Shown in pieces: positions 1 through 7,522 of a DNA stretch of 64,000 bases. Source of the stretch: Paracoccus yeei ATCC BAA-599 (GTDB lineage Bacteria; Pseudomonadota; Alphaproteobacteria; Rhodobacterales; Rhodobacteraceae). The notes below the pieces were generated by a model. It saw nothing but the letters and a program-made list of their open reading frames with translations, searched no databases and was not told the DNA's origin. Position numbers and translations under genes: made by a program. The stretch is taken from contig NZ_JHWH01000020.1 of NCBI RefSeq assembly GCF_000622145.1, positions 1-64,000 of the forward strand, given 5' to 3'. Every line of letters starts with the position of its first letter. Within the stretch, counting starts at the first letter, position 1.

Positions 1-91
1 GCCAGCCTGCGCCCTGTCGAACAAAGCGACCGCGCATCCCCGCAACAGGGGCCGGCAGCAGCCGGACCGCGCGTCGAGGAGGAGGAAAAGA

Positions 92-967
92 ATGCGTAAC
101 GTCACCATCGAGAACGTCACCGACCTGGTGATCGGGTCGCTCGGCCAGCACGAGCCCATCCCGGAGCGCCAGCGCGAGATCATGACGGCGCTGATCCGGC
201 ACCTGCACGGGTTCTGCAAGGACGTGAACCTGACCCACGCCGAATTCATGCAGGCCTGCGACTATCTGGGCCGGGCGGGCGCGCTGTGTTCGCACAAGCG
301 CCAGGAATTCATCCTGCTGGCCGACATCCTGGGCGTCGAGGTGCTGGTCGACATGCTGTCGAACCCGGTGCAGGGGAACGCGACCATCTCGACGGTGCTG
401 GGGCCGTTCTTCCGCGAGAACGCGCCGGTCATGCCCAAGGGCGCCAGCACCGTGCAGAAGGCGTTCGAGGGGCAGGAAACCGTCTATGTCGAAGGCTATG
501 TCCGCGACACCGAAGGCAACCCGATCCCCGACGCCATCGTCGATGTCTGGGAGGACGCCCCGAACGGGCTTTACGAAAACCACGATCCCGAGCAGCCCGA
601 CTACAACCTGCGCGGGCGGTTCGAGACGGACCGGAACGGGCATTACGCCTTTCGCGCCATCCGCCCGGTGCCCTACCCCATCCCCGGCGACGAGACGGCG
701 GGCGAGTTGATCCGCTATATGGGGCATCACTGCATGCGCCCGGGCCATATCCACATGATGGTCAACCGCGAAGGCTATCGCCCGCTGATCTCGCAGATCT
801 ACGATTCCAGCAGCGAATACCTCGACAACGACTCGGTCTTCGCGGTCAAGGAGGAGCTGATCGGCGAATTCCGCAAGGCGCCGGAAGGGGCCGACACGGA
901 CTTGGTGCTGCGCTTCGACTTCGTGCTGCCCCGCCAGGAGGCGAGCGGCCGCGTCGCCGCCGAGTGA
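92..967 (+). CDS. Intradiol ring-cleavage dioxygenase (hydroxyquinol/catechol 1,2-dioxygenase type)
   Basis: A 291-residue non-haem Fe(III) dioxygenase that should open a catechol or hydroxyquinol ring between the two hydroxyls to give a muconate or maleylacetate. Residues 1-105 match the helical dimerisation domain of this family and the rest is the catalytic beta domain. The four iron ligands are visible as Tyr161, Tyr195, His219 and His221 (the last two in RPGHIHM). A strong GAGGAGGAGG ribosome site precedes the ATG. It heads a run with a muconate cycloisomerase-like gene and a GST. The substrate (catechol, chlorocatechol or hydroxyquinol) cannot be told from sequence alone; overall length and N-domain look closest to hydroxyquinol dioxygenases. 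Confidence 0.9.
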   Translation: MRNVTIENVTDLVIGSLGQHEPIPERQREIMTALIRHLHGFCKDVNLTHAEFMQACDYLGRAGALCSHKRQEFILLADILGVEVLVDMLSNPVQGNATISTVLGPFFRENAPVMPKGASTVQKAFEGQETVYVEGYVRDTEGNPIPDAIVDVWEDAPNGLYENHDPEQPDYNLRGRFETDRNGHYAFRAIRPVPYPIPGDETAGELIRYMGHHCMRPGHIHMMVNREGYRPLISQIYDSSSEYLDNDSVFAVKEELIGEFRKAPEGADTDLVLRFDFVLPRQEASGRVAAE

Positions 968-1035
968 CGGCACGGGGGCCGCGCCGCGCCGCGCGGCCCA
1001 TCCGGCCACCCTTTGGGGACAGAAAAGGATCTGCC

Positions 1036-2208
1036 ATGACCCAGCCCGCCGTCTACGACCTCGCCCAGGCCCTGCCGGACGCACCCGGTCGCCGCCAGTC
1101 CATCGCGGCCGTCGAAACCGTAATCGTCGACGTTCCGACGACGCGCCGCCACCGCCTGTCAAACACCGAGATCAGCGCCCAGTCCTATGTGATCGTCAGG
1201 GTCGTGCTGGGCGACGGCACCGAAGGCTGGGGCGAGGCCGCGACCCTGGGCGGGCCCCGCTGGGCCGAGGAAAGCGTCGAGGCGATCCGCGCCAATATCG
1301 ACGGTTATATCGCCCCCGCCATCCTGGGCCGCAGCGCCCTGGAATTCGAGGCCAACGGCCTGCGCATGACCAGGGCCGCCAGCCGCAACAACGCGGCCCG
1401 CGCGGCGGTCGAGGCGGCGCTGTTCGACGCGGCGGGCCATTCGCTGGGCCTTCCCGCCAGCACCCTGCTGGGCGGCGTGGTGCGCGACCGGATCGAGGTG
1501 CTGTGGGCGCTGGCCTCGGGCGATGCCGACCAGGAAATCGACGAGGCGCGGCGCAAGCTGGCCGCGCGCGAACATCGCCGCTTCAAGATCAAGCTGGGCT
1601 TTCATTCCCCCGCCGACGACATGGCGCGGCTGACCCGGATCGTCGAGGCCCTGCCCGGCTGCGAGATCGTCTGCGACGTCAACCAGGGCTGGACCGAGGC
1701 GACCGCCATCCGCTACCTGCCGCGCCTGCAGGACCTGGGCGTCGTGCTGATCGAACAGCCGCTGCGCCCGGGCCTGCTGGCCGCGACGGCCCGCGTCGCC
1801 GCGCGCAGCCCGATCCCCATCATGATCGACGAGGCCGCCTTCACCGGCCCCGAACTGGTCGCGAACGGCATGGCCGCCGCCGGCAGCGTCTATTCGCTGA
1901 AGCTGGTGAAAAGCGGCGGGCTGATGGAGCTGAAGCGCGCCGCCGGCATTGCGCAGGCCTTCGGCATCGAGCTTTACGGCGGCTGCCTGCTGGAAACCAG
2001 CGTGGGCGCGGCGGCGCATCTGGCGGCGTTCTCGACGCTGCCGGCGCTGGAATGGGGCTGCGAGCATTTCGGCCCCCGCATCGTCCGGACCGACCTGGTA
2101 CGAAACCCCATCGTCTTTCGCGATTTCCATGTCCACTGTCCGGCCGGGCCGGGCCTCGGCATCGCGATCGACCGCGACGCCCTGGCCGCGCTGGCGCGAA
2201 AGGGCTGA
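1036..2208 (+). CDS. Muconate cycloisomerase-like enzyme (enolase superfamily)
   Basis: A 390-residue member of the muconate lactonizing enzyme branch of the enolase superfamily; it should lactonize cis,cis-muconate in the beta-ketoadipate route. The KxK base motif is K184-I-K186, the Mg ligands are D214, E240 and D265, and a second lysine lies at K289 or K292. The ATG at 1036 was chosen over upstream in-frame codons because it is preceded by AAAAGGA at a normal distance and matches the family N-terminus, allowing for about 20 extra residues. It lies 68 nt after the dioxygenase and 2 nt before the GST gene, so one operon is likely. It could act on a substituted muconate instead. Confidence 0.88.
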   Translation: MTQPAVYDLAQALPDAPGRRQSIAAVETVIVDVPTTRRHRLSNTEISAQSYVIVRVVLGDGTEGWGEAATLGGPRWAEESVEAIRANIDGYIAPAILGRSALEFEANGLRMTRAASRNNAARAAVEAALFDAAGHSLGLPASTLLGGVVRDRIEVLWALASGDADQEIDEARRKLAAREHRRFKIKLGFHSPADDMARLTRIVEALPGCEIVCDVNQGWTEATAIRYLPRLQDLGVVLIEQPLRPGLLAATARVAARSPIPIMIDEAAFTGPELVANGMAAAGSVYSLKLVKSGGLMELKRAAGIAQAFGIELYGGCLLETSVGAAAHLAAFSTLPALEWGCEHFGPRIVRTDLVRNPIVFRDFHVHCPAGPGLGIAIDRDALAALARKG

Positions 2209-2210
2209 CC

Positions 2211-2846
2211 ATGCCGATCCTGCACTGGTCGCCGCGCTCGCCCTATGTGCGCAAGGCGATGGTGGCGATCCGGGAAAAAGGGCTTGCCGACAGGGTGACG
2301 ACGCTGCGCACCCAGGCCGATCCGATGATCCCGCACCAGGGGCTGATGGCGGTCAACCCGCTGTCCAAGATCCCCACCCTGGAGCTTGAGGACGGCCGGT
2401 GCCTGTTCGACAGCCATGTGATCTGCCGCTGGGCCGACATGACGGGCGGCACCGGCCCGCGTCTGTTTCCCGACGGCGCCGCCGGGCTCGAGGCCGAGCG
2501 GGACGAGGCGCTTGGCACCGGGCTTCTGGACGTGGCGCTGCCCTGGCTGGTCGAGGCGCGGATGCGCCCCGAGGCGCAGCGCTCGGCGCAGATGATCGCG
2601 GTCTATCGCACCAAGCTGAACCGCATCGGCGACTGGCTCGAAACCCATGTGCCCCGGCTTGAGCAGCGGCCCTTCGACATCGGGCATCTCAGCATCGGGG
2701 TCGCGCTGAGCTATCTGGATTTCCGCTTCCAGGACGAGGGCTGGCGCGACGGACGCCCCCGGCTTGCCGCCTGGCACCGCGGCTTTGCCGCCCGGCCCTC
2801 GGTTCAGGCCGAGCCCTTTCGCGACGACCCCCGCCCCGCGACCTGA
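2211..2846 (+). CDS. Glutathione S-transferase family protein
   Basis: A 211-residue cytosolic GST. The N-terminal thioredoxin-like domain (about residues 1-80) begins ILHWSPRSPYVRK, with the serine expected to activate glutathione, and carries the cis-Pro segment NPLSKIPTLE; a helical C-terminal domain follows. The start is 2 nt after the cycloisomerase stop, so the genes are probably translationally coupled. In aromatic-degradation operons such GSTs usually act as maleylpyruvate- or maleylacetoacetate-type isomerases or dehalogenases; which one applies here is not visible. Its 3' end overlaps the convergent LysR gene by 43 nt. Confidence 0.85.
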   Translation: MPILHWSPRSPYVRKAMVAIREKGLADRVTTLRTQADPMIPHQGLMAVNPLSKIPTLELEDGRCLFDSHVICRWADMTGGTGPRLFPDGAAGLEAERDEALGTGLLDVALPWLVEARMRPEAQRSAQMIAVYRTKLNRIGDWLETHVPRLEQRPFDIGHLSIGVALSYLDFRFQDEGWRDGRPRLAAWHRGFAARPSVQAEPFRDDPRPAT

Positions 2847-3730
2847 GCGTTGCGGGCGAATTTCCGGGTGACCTCCAGAAAGTTCATGACCTGGGGCGAA
2901 CGGTTGTCCAGCCGGGCATGGACGGTCAGCCCGGTGCCGGGGTTGTAACCCGCATAGGGCCGATAGGTCACGCCGGGCCGGGTCGTCTGCGCCACGGATT
3001 CGGGTACCACCGACAGGCCCACGCCAACCGATACCAGGCTGATCGCGCTTTGGAAATCCTGCGTCAGCTCCAGCCGCCCCGGCGTGAAGCCCTCGCGTTC
3101 GCAGATGCCCAGCACCACGTCGGCATAGCTGGGCCGGGGTCGGCGCGGATAAAGCACGAAGGTCTGCCCTGCCAGGTCGGCGAAAGCCACCTCGGACAGG
3201 GCGGCCAGCGGGGAATTGTCCGGCAAGGCCAGGATCAGCCGTTCGCGGCACAGGGGTTCGCTGCGGAATTCCTCGTCCTTCAGTTCCGGCCGGGCCACGG
3301 CCACATCGATCTCGCGCGAGATCAGGGCAAGCTGCAATTCGGCGTTGTTCAGCGCCGAAAGCGCAAGCTCGACATCGGGATAGAACGAGCGGTAGGACTT
3401 GATCAGCGTCGGCAGCACCCCGTGCGAGGCCGAGCCCACAAAAGCGATCCGCAGCCGCCCCGCGCCCCCTGCCCCGACCAGCCGGGTTTCGCGCCAGGCC
3501 GCGTCCAGCGATGCCAGAATGCGGCGCGCATGTTCCTGAAACACCAGCCCGGCCTGCGTCAGCCGGATCTGGCTGCGGCTGCGGTCGAACAGCTGCACGC
3601 CCAGATCGGCCTCGAGCGCGGCGATCTGGCGCGACAGGGGCGGTTGCGCGATGTCAAGCCGGGTGGCCGCACGCCCGAAGTGAAGCTCCTCGGCCACGGC
3701 CAGGAAATACCGCATCCTGCGGAGCGCCAT
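2804..3730 (-). CDS. LysR-family transcriptional regulator (CatR/BenM-like)
   Basis: A 308-residue LTTR with an N-terminal winged HTH (FGRAATRLDIAQPPLSRQI region, about residues 18-37) and a C-terminal effector-binding domain. The AEELHFGRAA and QPPLSRQI signatures are those of CatR/BenM/CbnR-type regulators, which respond to muconates. It converges on the dioxygenase operon and overlaps the GST end, so it is a plausible regulator of those genes although it is not divergent from them. The effector is inferred from family and context only. Confidence 0.9.
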   Translation of the reverse strand: MALRRMRYFLAVAEELHFGRAATRLDIAQPPLSRQIAALEADLGVQLFDRSRSQIRLTQAGLVFQEHARRILASLDAAWRETRLVGAGGAGRLRIAFVGSASHGVLPTLIKSYRSFYPDVELALSALNNAELQLALISREIDVAVARPELKDEEFRSEPLCRERLILALPDNSPLAALSEVAFADLAGQTFVLYPRRPRPSYADVVLGICEREGFTPGRLELTQDFQSAISLVSVGVGLSVVPESVAQTTRPGVTYRPYAGYNPGTGLTVHARLDNRSPQVMNFLEVTRKFARNAQVAGRGSSRKGSA

Positions 3731-4050
3731 GATGTCCCCTCCCCCCAGAGCCGTCCCATCCCTGCCGACAGATACCGCGCCCCATCCCGCCCGCGCAACG
3801 GCAATGTCCCCTGCCCGCCGTGCCCGAGGCCTTCATGCTGCGGCAGGTATGCCATGATACCGCCCGTCCCGGCGCCACGGTGCGTGACAGCCGGCAACCG
3901 GTCGACCCCACATCATGAACAATCCGCCACCGCCATTCATCAGCACGGACGCTGCAGGGCCTTCCGTGCCTGATCGACCTCGGACCGCATGACGCAACCC
4001 TCTGCATGGTCGTTGATCGGCCTATTGCCTGCATGAAGGCATAAACCGTG
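3731..4050. other. Intergenic stretch upstream of the lysR gene
   Basis: About 320 nt between the LysR start and the tag remnant. I see no convincing gene. Short open frames on both strands have no recognisable motif. It may contain the lysR promoter and lost 3' sequence of the tag gene. Confidence 0.5.
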
Positions 4051-4214
4051 GGTCCGCCAGCTCAGGCCCGACTGGAAGCTATCAAGGCAGAGCTTCTCAA
4101 ACAGCGCGATGTCGTCGACCACCGGAAAGCCCCACTCCCGGTCGTGATAGGCTAGAAACTCGGGCAGCAGCGGCAGCGCGGGCGGCCGTCCGGGCCGGGA
4201 ACGGTGCCGCTCAT
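4051..4214 (-). pseudogene. tag: Remnant of tag (DNA-3-methyladenine glycosylase I), frameshifted and truncated
   Basis: Two minus-strand reading frames together spell the N-terminus of TagI. The first starts with ATG at 4214 and reads MSGTVPGPDGRPRCR, the usual zinc-binding start of alphaproteobacterial TagI. After a shift near 4155-4170 the next frame reads EFLAYHDREWGFPVVDD and ends at FQSGLSWRT near 4051. Homology then stops, so roughly 140 residues with the active site are missing. Its ATG overlaps the TGA of the YciI gene (ATGA at 4211-4214), so the intact gene was coupled to that operon. The frameshift plus truncation make it non-functional. Confidence 0.72.
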
Positions 4215-4504
4215 GACGGTGTCTTCAGGAAATCCAGCGCGGGCACCGTGCGCCTGGGGTCGATCTCGTGGGTTTCCGCCGTGACGATCCCCTGCGCGAC
4301 GAAGGGATCGGCGGCGATGCGGGCGTCGTGATCGGCACGGCTTTCCCCGTGGGCAAGGATCGCGCCCCCGGCCGGGGGCTGCAGCGCGCCCACGCAAAGA
4401 AAGGCGCCATCGGCAAAGCCCTGGGCGATCCAGTCGTTATGCGCGGCCATGACGTCCGGCGCGGCGGCGCGGTTCTGGGCGAATTTCAGGATGGTGACGA
4501 ACAT
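4211..4504 (-). CDS. YciI-like protein
   Basis: A 97-residue small protein of the YciI/YCII fold. It begins MFVTILKFAQNR and has the family pattern of a central alpha/beta barrel with conserved His and Asp (AHNDWIAQGFADG, SRADHDARIAADPF). The biochemical role of most YciI proteins is unknown; some relatives are dehalogenase- or isomerase-like. The start overlaps the end of the tetR gene by 19 nt, and the stop overlaps the start of the broken tag gene, so the three formed an operon. Confidence 0.8.
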   Translation of the reverse strand: MFVTILKFAQNRAAAPDVMAAHNDWIAQGFADGAFLCVGALQPPAGGAILAHGESRADHDARIAADPFVAQGIVTAETHEIDPRRTVPALDFLKTPS

Positions 4505-5097
4505 GGGCGCTCCTTTTTGGCGGATGCAGAAATGTCCGGCAAGTTCGTCAGCCAGTGCTCGATGCCGGCCACCTCGCTGCCGATGAAGGATTCGTCCCGG
4601 AACGCCGTGGCCATCACCGCGACGCCCTGCGACCAGGACTGAAGATGCATCGCCAGCGCCGCGGCCCGGTCGCCGGCGCCAAGCGCCCGGAACTGCCCGG
4701 CAAGCCAGTCGCGGAACAGGCCGAGGATGTCGGCCGCCCTGCCCTGCGCATCGTGATCGAGCTTGGCGAGCTCCGAGCAGAGCGTGCCGACGGGACAGCC
4801 GAAGGCCATGATCCTGGCCCGGTTGGCGATCAGCATGCGGATGAAGGACAGGATCCGGTCGCGCGGATCGGCCCCATCCGCTTGCCAGCCGTCAAGCATC
4901 GCCCGTGTCTGCACCATGCGGCGTGTGATCACCGCCTCCAGGATGTCGTCCTTGGTCCTGAAGTGGTGATAGAAGTTGCCGCGCGAGATGCCCACGGCCG
5001 CCGCGATTGCGGCAAAGGAGGTGGCCTCGTATCCGCCCTCATAGAACAGGGCGTCTGCCTTTTCGACAATCAGGTCACGAGTGGATGGCGCGGTCAT
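4486..5097 (-). CDS. TetR-family transcriptional regulator
   Basis: A 203-residue regulator with a clear TetR HTH at residues 8-55 (FAAIAAAVGISRGNFYHHFRTKDDIL) and a helical ligand domain of the type seen with AcrR/NemR-like repressors (TetR_C, CPVGTLCSELAKL). NemR-like regulators sense electrophiles through cysteines; Cys residues are present in the CPVGTLC segment. It leads the operon with the YciI gene. A near-palindromic site at 5100-5115 abuts its start codon, which fits autorepression. Confidence 0.88.
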   Translation of the reverse strand: MTAPSTRDLIVEKADALFYEGGYEATSFAAIAAAVGISRGNFYHHFRTKDDILEAVITRRMVQTRAMLDGWQADGADPRDRILSFIRMLIANRARIMAFGCPVGTLCSELAKLDHDAQGRAADILGLFRDWLAGQFRALGAGDRAAALAMHLQSWSQGVAVMATAFRDESFIGSEVAGIEHWLTNLPDISASAKKERPCSSPS

Positions 5098-5099
5098 TG

Positions 5100-5115
5100 T
5101 AGGTCAGTTGTCCTA
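5100..5115. promoter_or_regulatory. Candidate TetR operator
   Basis: TAGGTCAGTTGTCCTA, an imperfect 16-bp palindrome (6 of 8 arm positions match) ending 2 nt upstream of the tetR start codon. Position and symmetry fit a self-regulatory TetR site. It is a prediction from symmetry only. Confidence 0.45.
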
Positions 5116-5283
5116 GATTGCGTCTGGCATAGGGCACGGGGCATCGAATCGTCAATGCCCTGCCGTCGGATGGGGTGCGTTGCCGCCCTGCCCTGCCCAC
5201 TTGATGCAGCCAAGGATTTCTGTCCGCTGCGACGCGATGCCGGAGTGTTCCGCCAAGGCGCTGATCCGTGATGCCAGCGGAAA

Positions 5284-5299
5284 GTTGACGGCTGTCAAC
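5284..5299. promoter_or_regulatory. parS-like palindrome downstream of repC
   Basis: GTTGACGGCTGTCAAC fits the RepABC parS consensus GTTNNCNGCNGNNAAC at every fixed position and lies directly against the repC stop codon (5300-5302). It is the expected binding site of RepB, the ParB-type centromere protein of this cassette. A second copy lies at 6476-6491. Confidence 0.8.
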
Positions 5300-6427
5300 T
5301 CAGCCCCGCGCCATCTGATCGCTGCGCAACAGCGCCAGCACCATCGGTCCGGGCTGAAAGTCTCCGCCTGTCGCAAGCCGCCGCAGATAGGCGCCGGGGC
5401 TTCGGATGCGGTCCGCGCGCTGCAGGATGCAGGCCAGCGCAATCGCCCGGTTTTGCGCACCCAGGTGCTGACCCGCCTGCCGCCAGGTTTCCGAGGTTAT
5501 TCCCAGCATGGGATGCACGAAGCTGGCCAGCGCGTCCAACTGGTGCCAGTGCCGGATCGGGTCGGGACTGTAGTCCTGGATCTCGGGGGCCGCCTTCAAC
5601 ACGATCTCCAGCGGCAGCGTCTCCGTTTCTGGCGTGGTCTGCGCCGGTTCAGATTCAAAGGATTCAGGGTTTGTATTATAATGGTGCCGCTCATTCTGGC
5701 TGTCATTGCCGCCCATTTCTGGCGTGTTCGGCAGCGCGGCCAGGATCTCGTCGCGCAAGGAACGCAGGCCCCCCGCCAACCGCGACAGCGCCTCGGCATC
5801 CAGTTTCCGCCGCAGCATCGGCTGCAGGGCAGCCAGACGGGCGCGCTGGTCGGCGGTGATGTCCGCAGCGGCGTCTGCCATGTCCAGGATCTTGGTCAGG
5901 TCGCGCATCAGCAGGATGACGGTCTGGCGGGCGTGGCGGACTTGTCGCGCCGTTTCGCGTGCCGCTTCGGCGGCGGCGGCGATCTCATCGGCCCGCAGCA
6001 GCAGCGGCCGCAGGTCAAAGCCGAAGACGCGGTCGATCTGGCCGCGGCCGTCGCGCATGGCATAGCGCTTGCCGTTCGGGCTGTCGTGGCGCAGCACGAT
6101 CCCCGCGTCGACCAGCGCGGCGAGGTGCCGGCGCAAGGTGCTTTCCGGCATCCCGTGCAGGCGCGCGCCCAGGCTGGCGTTCGAGGGGAACACCGTCAGC
6201 GGTCCATCGACCAGCTTGCGGTCGGGATGAAAGGACAGCAGCGCCGACAGAACCGCAAGGTTGCGGTCCGTCAGACCAAAGGCCGCGCGGGCCTCGGTCA
6301 GATCCTGCAGGACGGCCCATTTGTCCGCAGGGTCCAGACGGGTAGGCGCCTCGGCCAGCGCGTGGTGCGCCAGCAGGCCAGCCGTCACCGGCCGCCGCCC
6401 GAAGGGCGTCGTGGAAATATGCCTCAT
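5300..6427 (-). CDS. repC: RepC replication initiator (RepABC family)
   Basis: A 375-residue plasmid/chromid initiator. It begins MRHISTTPFGRRPVTAGLL, the hallmark RepC N-terminus; residues up to about 130 form the winged-helix DNA-binding domain (ESTLRRHLAALVDAGIV) and the C-terminal part after about residue 260 binds DNA in relatives. I chose the ATG at 6427 over a TTG at 6490 because the TTG lies inside a parS palindrome and homology starts at MRHIS. Expression should be limited by the counter-transcribed RNA in the repB-repC gap. The central coding region is unusually AT-rich (see the oriV entry). One RepC per replicon acts in cis at its own gene. Confidence 0.95.
   Translation of the reverse strand: MRHISTTPFGRRPVTAGLLAHHALAEAPTRLDPADKWAVLQDLTEARAAFGLTDRNLAVLSALLSFHPDRKLVDGPLTVFPSNASLGARLHGMPESTLRRHLAALVDAGIVLRHDSPNGKRYAMRDGRGQIDRVFGFDLRPLLLRADEIAAAAEAARETARQVRHARQTVILLMRDLTKILDMADAAADITADQRARLAALQPMLRRKLDAEALSRLAGGLRSLRDEILAALPNTPEMGGNDSQNERHHYNTNPESFESEPAQTTPETETLPLEIVLKAAPEIQDYSPDPIRHWHQLDALASFVHPMLGITSETWRQAGQHLGAQNRAIALACILQRADRIRSPGAYLRRLATGGDFQPGPMVLALLRSDQMARG
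5640..5705. other. Candidate oriV (AT-rich segment inside repC)
   Basis: The middle of repC contains a locally AT-rich run (for example TTTGTATTATAATGG near 5669-5683) in otherwise GC-rich coding sequence; it encodes the low-complexity Asn/Glu/Thr-rich linker. In studied RepABC replicons the origin lies within repC in such a region. The position here is inferred, not shown. Confidence 0.45.
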
Positions 6428-6475
6428 TCGTGATCTCACAAGGCAACAGAATTGCATCCGCCGGGGACCGACGCT

Positions 6476-6491
6476 GTTGACAGCTGTCAAC
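6476..6491. promoter_or_regulatory. parS-like palindrome in the repB-repC gap
   Basis: GTTGACAGCTGTCAAC is a perfect 16-bp palindrome matching GTTNNCNGCNGNNAAC. It lies 49 nt upstream of the repC start codon. Its TTGACA (6477-6482) is also a perfect -35 box for the plus-strand counter-transcript, so RepB binding here could affect both segregation and copy control. Confidence 0.8.
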
Positions 6492-6506
6492 GATTGCCGC
6501 TATCTT
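6477..6506 (+). promoter_or_regulatory. Promoter of the counter-transcribed RNA
   Basis: TTGACA at 6477-6482 and TATCTT at 6501-6506 are separated by 18 nt, pointing away from repC on the plus strand. The -35 box lies inside the parS palindrome. A terminator follows about 25-60 nt downstream, as expected for a short antisense RNA. Confidence 0.65.
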
Positions 6507-6512
6507 CGAGGT

Positions 6513-6566
6513 GCTAGATCGAGAAGCGGCCCTTCGGGATGTCATGTCCTGGGGGGCTTTTCTTTT
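6513..6566 (+). ncRNA. RepABC counter-transcribed RNA (ctRNA/incA-type)
   Basis: A predicted RNA of about 54 nt, transcribed against the repB-repC leader. It is bounded by the promoter at 6477-6506 and ends in a hairpin plus T-tract at 6529-6566. RepABC replicons encode such an antisense RNA at this exact place; it pairs with the repC leader, lowers RepC synthesis and gives incompatibility. Start site is estimated as 7 nt after the -10 box. Confidence 0.7.
6529..6566 (+). terminator. Intrinsic terminator of the ctRNA
   Basis: A 13-pair stem (6529-6541 with 6545-6557, several G-U pairs) around the loop TCA, followed by TTTTCTTTT at 6558-6566. On the plus strand this is a classical rho-independent terminator and also the main stem-loop of the antisense RNA. 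Confidence 0.75.
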
Positions 6567-6613
6567 GCCGTGCCGTGCCTCCTTGTGTTGCCGTTATGCT
6601 GTCCGTCCCGCAA

Positions 6614-7522
6614 TCAACTCCGGCTTTTCAGCCAGTTGCGGTGAACCTCGTCCAGGTGATCGACCAGCCAGTCCGCGAAATCGCGTCCCTCGGTACCCAG
6701 TTCGATCACCGTCTTTGTCTTGCCTTGCCGCACATGGCCCAGCACCGTGCCCTGATCGTCGCGCAGGGTGCGCGCGGGCCGTGGGGCAGGGGGGGCGCTG
6801 ACGGCGGCGAACACTGCGGCAAAGCGCGTGTCCGAATCGGACCCCTGCGCCGCGGCGACCAATTCGGCCAAGGGGCGGCTGCGCGCCTTTTGCGCCAGCG
6901 CCAACCAGCGGTCGCGCCCGGCCGACGGCGCGGCGCCGATGGCGCGGATCAGCCGTTCCGGCACCGCCTCGGTCACCGACAGCATCCGCGAAATCACCGT
7001 CTTGTCGATCGACAGCGCATCGCAGACCAGCTTGCGGTCATAGCCGGCGGCCGTCATCTGCCGGGCGAAGTTCGCCTTTTCGATAAAGCTCAGGTCCTTG
7101 CGGGCCGAGTTTTCCTGTCCCTGCGCCACCACCAGGTCGCGGTCGTTCAGGTGGCGCACCATCGCCTTGACCGGCAGGCCCAGCAGCCGCAGCGCCGCCA
7201 CCCGCCGCCGGCCGAAGACGACGTCGTAGCGGCCCTCGAAATTCGGCGAATGGCGCAACAGGACCGGCACCTGCTGGCCGTATTCCCGGATCGAATCCAT
7301 CAGCGCCTCGATGCCGCTCGGATCGTCGTCCAGCCGGTCCTCCAGGCCCGCATTGTCGATCAGCCCGGCCGGAACCTCGATGATGGCGCGGCTTTTCAGT
7401 TCGTTGATCGACTTCGACACCGCGCCGATGGCGCCGCGGTCCGAACGGGGCAGGGGGGTGCGCGCCTCCTCGGGGACGGGGGGCGAGGCCATCAGGTTCT
7501 TGAGCAGGTCCTTGCGCGCCAT
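6614..7522 (-). CDS. repB: RepB, ParB-type centromere-binding protein
   Basis: A 302-residue plasmid partition protein. It has the ParB/sulfiredoxin box (YDVVFGRRRVAALRLLGLPV, about residues 100-120), the GQENSARKDLSFIEKANFA motif, and a following HTH (SIDKTVISRML). It should bind the two parS sites and work with RepA. Its ATG overlaps the repA stop (TAATG arrangement at 7520-7524), so the genes are translationally coupled. Confidence 0.95.
   Translation of the reverse strand: MARKDLLKNLMASPPVPEEARTPLPRSDRGAIGAVSKSINELKSRAIIEVPAGLIDNAGLEDRLDDDPSGIEALMDSIREYGQQVPVLLRHSPNFEGRYDVVFGRRRVAALRLLGLPVKAMVRHLNDRDLVVAQGQENSARKDLSFIEKANFARQMTAAGYDRKLVCDALSIDKTVISRMLSVTEAVPERLIRAIGAAPSAGRDRWLALAQKARSRPLAELVAAAQGSDSDTRFAAVFAAVSAPPAPRPARTLRDDQGTVLGHVRQGKTKTVIELGTEGRDFADWLVDHLDEVHRNWLKSRS

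Noticed and set aside
1-91. 3' end of an upstream gene at the left edge
   Set aside because: One frame is open to 99, but it has no recognisable motif and the segment is too short to support a gene.
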